Assembly (NCBI GenBank): GCA_023457435.1
Contig: JAEWLS010000010.1
Location: forward strand, 1 to 64,000
DNA: 64,000 bases
Source: Pseudomonadota bacterium
GTDB lineage: Bacteria; Pseudomonadota; Alphaproteobacteria; Rhizobiales; Rhizobiaceae
Direction of reading: 5' to 3'
Shown one piece after another: positions 61,481 through 64,000 of the stretch. The notes under the pieces are model-generated. The model did not search any database. It was not told where the DNA came from and worked only from the letters and a program-made list of their open reading frames with translations. The position numbers and the translations under genes are program-made. How positions within the stretch are numbered: the stretch's first letter is position 1; every line of letters begins with the position of its first letter.

Positions 61481-62382
61481 TAGCGGCCCCCCGCCATCTC
61501 GCCCATAGCGAGATGGATCTTCACCAGCGCCTCCGATGCGAGGCGATCGGTGTGGTTGACGGTGTAGCTCCAGCCGCGCTTCTTGCACCAGGCAGACAGC
61601 TCGGCGCGACGCGCCGTGTAGTGGTGGCGGTATTCCTCGGCAAGGGTTTCGGCGCGGCCCGCCGTCAGGCGCTCGCCCGTCTCGGGATCGCGGAACTCTG
61701 TCCGGCCGGAATAGGGAAAGGTTTCTTCGACCGGATCGGCGATCTCGATCAGGTGGCCGCGCACTCCGCGCCGCGCGAGAGGGTCGAGCCACGCCTGGGT
61801 ATCCTCAGGCGAATCGAGAAAGTCCGATGCCAGGACGATGTCGGAGAAGCGGCGCACCCCCGAGAGGTCGGGCCGCGCGGGGGCGGCCGCCGCATGCGTC
61901 AGCCTTCCGGCAATGCGCTCGGCGCCGTTGCGCGCGGTGAACGGGTCGACCACGCCCGGCCATGCTATCCGCTCGCCGCTTCGCGACAGGAGTTCGGCGA
62001 GGGCGAGGATCATCACCAGCGCGCGCGACTCCTTCGAGACCGTTGCCACGCGTGACTTGTAGAGCATCGACGACGATGGGTCGGCCCACAGCCAGACCGT
62101 GTGCGCCGCCTCCCACTCGCGATCGCGGATATAGGTGTGGTCGTCGCGGGCGGAGCGGCGCCAGTCGATGCGCGCGGTAGCCTCGCCTTCGACATAGGGA
62201 CGGAACTGCCAGAAATTCTCGCCGACGCCGCGGCGGCGGCGTCCGTGCCAGCCCTGGATCACCGTATTCACCAGGCTACGTGCCTCGACGAGCAGGTCCG
62301 GCACCAGCGAAGCTCTCAGCCGCGCGCGCGCCAGTGCGTCTGGGGTGGTGACGGAGCCTACTGCTTCACCGATTTGCGCCAA
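61480..62382 (-). CDS. DUF58 (VWA-like) protein, MoxR operon
   Basis: 300 aa. DUF58 core RRRRGVGENFWQFRPYVEGE and DWRRSARDD is followed by a MIDAS-type WADPSSSML (DxSxS). Such proteins partner MoxR AAA+ ATPases. The likely start is TTG at 62382 (LAQIGEAVGS), 10 bases after moxR with AGGGATAGG upstream; longer starts would overlap moxR. Stop and next start share one base. Confidence 0.88.
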   Translation of the reverse strand: MAQIGEAVGSVTTPDALARARLRASLVPDLLVEARSLVNTVIQGWHGRRRRGVGENFWQFRPYVEGEATARIDWRRSARDDHTYIRDREWEAAHTVWLWADPSSSMLYKSRVATVSKESRALVMILALAELLSRSGERIAWPGVVDPFTARNGAERIAGRLTHAAAAPARPDLSGVRRFSDIVLASDFLDSPEDTQAWLDPLARRGVRGHLIEIADPVEETFPYSGRTEFRDPETGERLTAGRAETLAEEYRHHYTARRAELSAWCKKRGWSYTVNHTDRLASEALVKIHLAMGEMAGGR

Positions 62383-62392
62383 TGCGTGCGAC

Positions 62393-63400
62393 CTATCCCT
62401 GCGCCTTGAGCAGGCGGGCAATCACGTCACGTACGCTCATTCCTTCGGCGCGCGCGGCGAAGGTGAGCGCCATGCGATGCTGCAGGACAGGCTCGGCGAG
62501 CGCTTGCACGTCGTCGACCGACGGTGCGAGCCGGCCATCGTAGAGCGCGCGCGCGCGGGCGCACAGGGTCAGCGCCTGGCTGGCGCGCGGACCGGGGCCC
62601 CAGGCGATGTGCTTGTCGGTCTCGGCATTGCCCTGACCCGGCCGCGCGGCGCGCACCAGGTTCAGGATCGCCTCCACGACGCTTTCCGGCACGGGCATGC
62701 GACGGATGAGACCCTGGATTTCCTTCAGGCGCTCGGCGGTCAATACGGCCGTAGCCCGCTGGTCTGAGATGCCTGTGGTCTCGATGAGAATGCGTCGCTC
62801 GGCTTCGAGGTCGGGGTATGAGATGTCGACCTGCATCAAAAACCGGTCGAGCTGCGCCTCGGGCAGCGGATAGGTGCCTTCCTGCTCAAGCGGATTTTGC
62901 GTCGCGAGTACGTGGAACGGCGACGGCAGGTCATGTCGCTGTCCGGCTACGGTGACGTGATACTCCTGCATCGACTGCAACAGCGCCGATTGCGTGCGCG
63001 GGCTTGCCCGGTTGATCTCGTCGGCCATCAGCAACTGGGCGAAGATCGGGCCGGAGATGAAGCGGAACGAACGCTTGCCGCCGGCATCCTGCTCCAGAAC
63101 TTCGGAACCAAGGATGTCTGACGGCATCAGGTCCGGCGTGAACTGGATCCGGCTGGTATCGAGCCCAAGAACGACGCCGAGTGTCTCGACGAGCTTCGTC
63201 TTGGCGAGGCCGGGGACGCCGACAAGCAGCGCATGACCACCCGCCAGCACGGCGACGAGCGTGCGCTCGACGACCGGCTGCTGACCGAAGATCACCTTGC
63301 CGACGCCTTCGCGTACTCGCGCGATATCTGCCAGCGCGCGCTCTGCCTCGGCGATCATCTCCTCCGCGCCGAGTGGCTTGTCCTTCAGCATGACGCTCAT
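62393..63400 (-). CDS. moxR: MoxR-family AAA+ ATPase
   Basis: 335 aa. Walker A GVPGLAKT, Walker B LMADEINR, sensor-1 LATQNP and the lid domain with MPVPESVVEAIL are visible. MoxR proteins act as chaperones that mature VWA-domain complexes. It heads the operon with DUF58, BatA-DUF4159 and a VWA-like membrane gene, and diverges from a DUF1285 gene across 202 bases. Confidence 0.93.
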   Translation of the reverse strand: MSVMLKDKPLGAEEMIAEAERALADIARVREGVGKVIFGQQPVVERTLVAVLAGGHALLVGVPGLAKTKLVETLGVVLGLDTSRIQFTPDLMPSDILGSEVLEQDAGGKRSFRFISGPIFAQLLMADEINRASPRTQSALLQSMQEYHVTVAGQRHDLPSPFHVLATQNPLEQEGTYPLPEAQLDRFLMQVDISYPDLEAERRILIETTGISDQRATAVLTAERLKEIQGLIRRMPVPESVVEAILNLVRAARPGQGNAETDKHIAWGPGPRASQALTLCARARALYDGRLAPSVDDVQALAEPVLQHRMALTFAARAEGMSVRDVIARLLKAQG

Positions 63401-63602
63401 GCGCTAACCCGTTCCCTTCCCCGGTCGCCGACCGGACTCGTCCTCAGGTTCGGGCGGGCGACCGCAGGTCCTGCAGGAGCCGCCGGAACGTTGCTGCCGC
63501 TAATGCGGCGCACGACTCATGGACCTGTTCGCAGTGCCGCATCGCCAACTTAAGACAGCCCGGGTTGCTGACAAGCGCGTCCACAGTGACTATTTCGTGA
63601 CG

Positions 63603-64000
63603 ATGGCCGATCACGAAAACTCTATGGAAGAAGGGCTCGCCGAGGCTGCCGATGCGTCAGGTCTGCAGGCCCTGATTTCGCGCGCGACCCGCGCCGGCAA
63701 AGGTCTTCCGCCAGTGGATCGCTGGAACCCACCGTTTTGCGGCGACCTCGACATGGAAATCCGTGCCGACGGCACTTGGTACTATCTCGGCACGCCGATC
63801 GGGCGCATGCCGCTCGTGCAATTGTTTTCGACCGTTCTGCGCAAGGATGAGGACGGCAGGACCTACCTTGTCACGCCTGTCGAGAAGGTCGGCATTCGCG
63901 TGGTCGACGCGCCGTTCGTTGCCGTCGAGATGAACGTATCCGGCAAGGACGCGGATCAGGTGCTGATGTTTCGCACCAATGTCGGCGATGTCGTCGAGGC
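63603..64000 (+). CDS. DUF1285 protein, partial (runs off the window)
   Basis: At least 132 codons, no stop before the window ends. After a polar N-terminus (MADHENSMEEGLAEAADASG) comes the DUF1285 core: PVDRWNPPFCGDLDMEIRAD, then GTWYYLGTPIGRMPLVQLFS, and KVGIRVVDAPFVAVEM. The family folds as a small beta domain of unknown role. The ATG at 63603 is favoured; GTG at 63597 is in frame. Divergent from moxR. Confidence 0.85.
   Translation, partial: MADHENSMEEGLAEAADASGLQALISRATRAGKGLPPVDRWNPPFCGDLDMEIRADGTWYYLGTPIGRMPLVQLFSTVLRKDEDGRTYLVTPVEKVGIRVVDAPFVAVEMNVSGKDADQVLMFRTNVGDVVE

Noticed and set aside
61481..61792. Upstream extension of the BatA-DUF4159 frame
   Set aside because: It lies within the DUF58 gene in another frame; homologous proteins start with the short hydrophobic segment at GTG 61480.

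Overview
The window is a GC-rich (roughly two-thirds G+C by eye), densely packed stretch of an alphaproteobacterial chromosome. The best fit is the Hyphomicrobiales (Rhizobiales), probably Phyllobacteriaceae (Mesorhizobium/Aminobacter-like). The reasons are the 23S-5S-tRNA-fMet rRNA operon end, the rhizobial form of the initiator tRNA, the membrane urate hydroxylase PuuD, the CobW/WD40 pair, the TakP-like TRAP system and an EcfG-type promoter. No prophage, insertion sequence, integrase or CRISPR array is visible, so this looks like core or long-resident chromosome.

Layout. 1-673: 3' end of 23S rRNA, 5S rRNA, tRNA-fMet and a terminator. 1000-6211: acyl-CoA synthetase/GNAT fusion, galE, a TMEM43-like membrane protein, tRNA-Gln. 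6226-13519: PPi-type phosphofructokinase, a TTC38-like TPR protein, xylBA, an orphan peptide-type ABC binding protein. 13519-29024: a purine-degradation island. The left arm (minus strand) carries allantoinase-OHCU decarboxylase fusion, ureidoglycine aminohydrolase, ureidoglycolate lyase and a deaminase. The right arm carries uraH-xdhABC and then LysR | puuD-guaD-UPF0303-glycerate kinase. DoxX, a 24-aa membrane peptide and a 290-aa membrane protein lie between them. Together these genes run guanine -> xanthine -> urate -> HIU -> OHCU -> allantoin -> allantoate, then ureidoglycine -> ureidoglycolate -> glyoxylate, with the kinase feeding glycerate into central metabolism. Allantoate amidohydrolase is not in the window.

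29021-42567: a UdgX-type uracil-DNA-binding protein (DUF4130 fusion) coupled to a radical SAM protein; a gamma-glutamylamine-synthetase-like gene with a class III aminotransferase; CobW GTPase and WD40 protein; creatininase; MarR; a METTL20-like methyltransferase; an autoregulated LacI-type regulator with a 2-hydroxyacid dehydrogenase; a gamma-Glu-GABA hydrolase-like amidotransferase. 42809-46461: a TakP-like TRAP transporter with convergent binding-protein and permease units. 46697-53109: BI-1, a lipase-type ABC exporter divergent from tesA, thpR, pterin dehydratase, YkvA. 53110-56576: an IclR regulator divergent from pcaIJF, in which pcaF carries an in-frame stop. 56584-63400: a translationally coupled MoxR / DUF58 / BatA-DUF4159 / VWA-like membrane operon, divergent from a DUF1285 gene that leaves the window.

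The observations most worth following are the pcaF nonsense codon, the UdgX-radical SAM pair, the unlisted 24-aa membrane peptide behind a general-stress promoter, and sequence elements shared by the two purine promoter regions next to the LysR gene.
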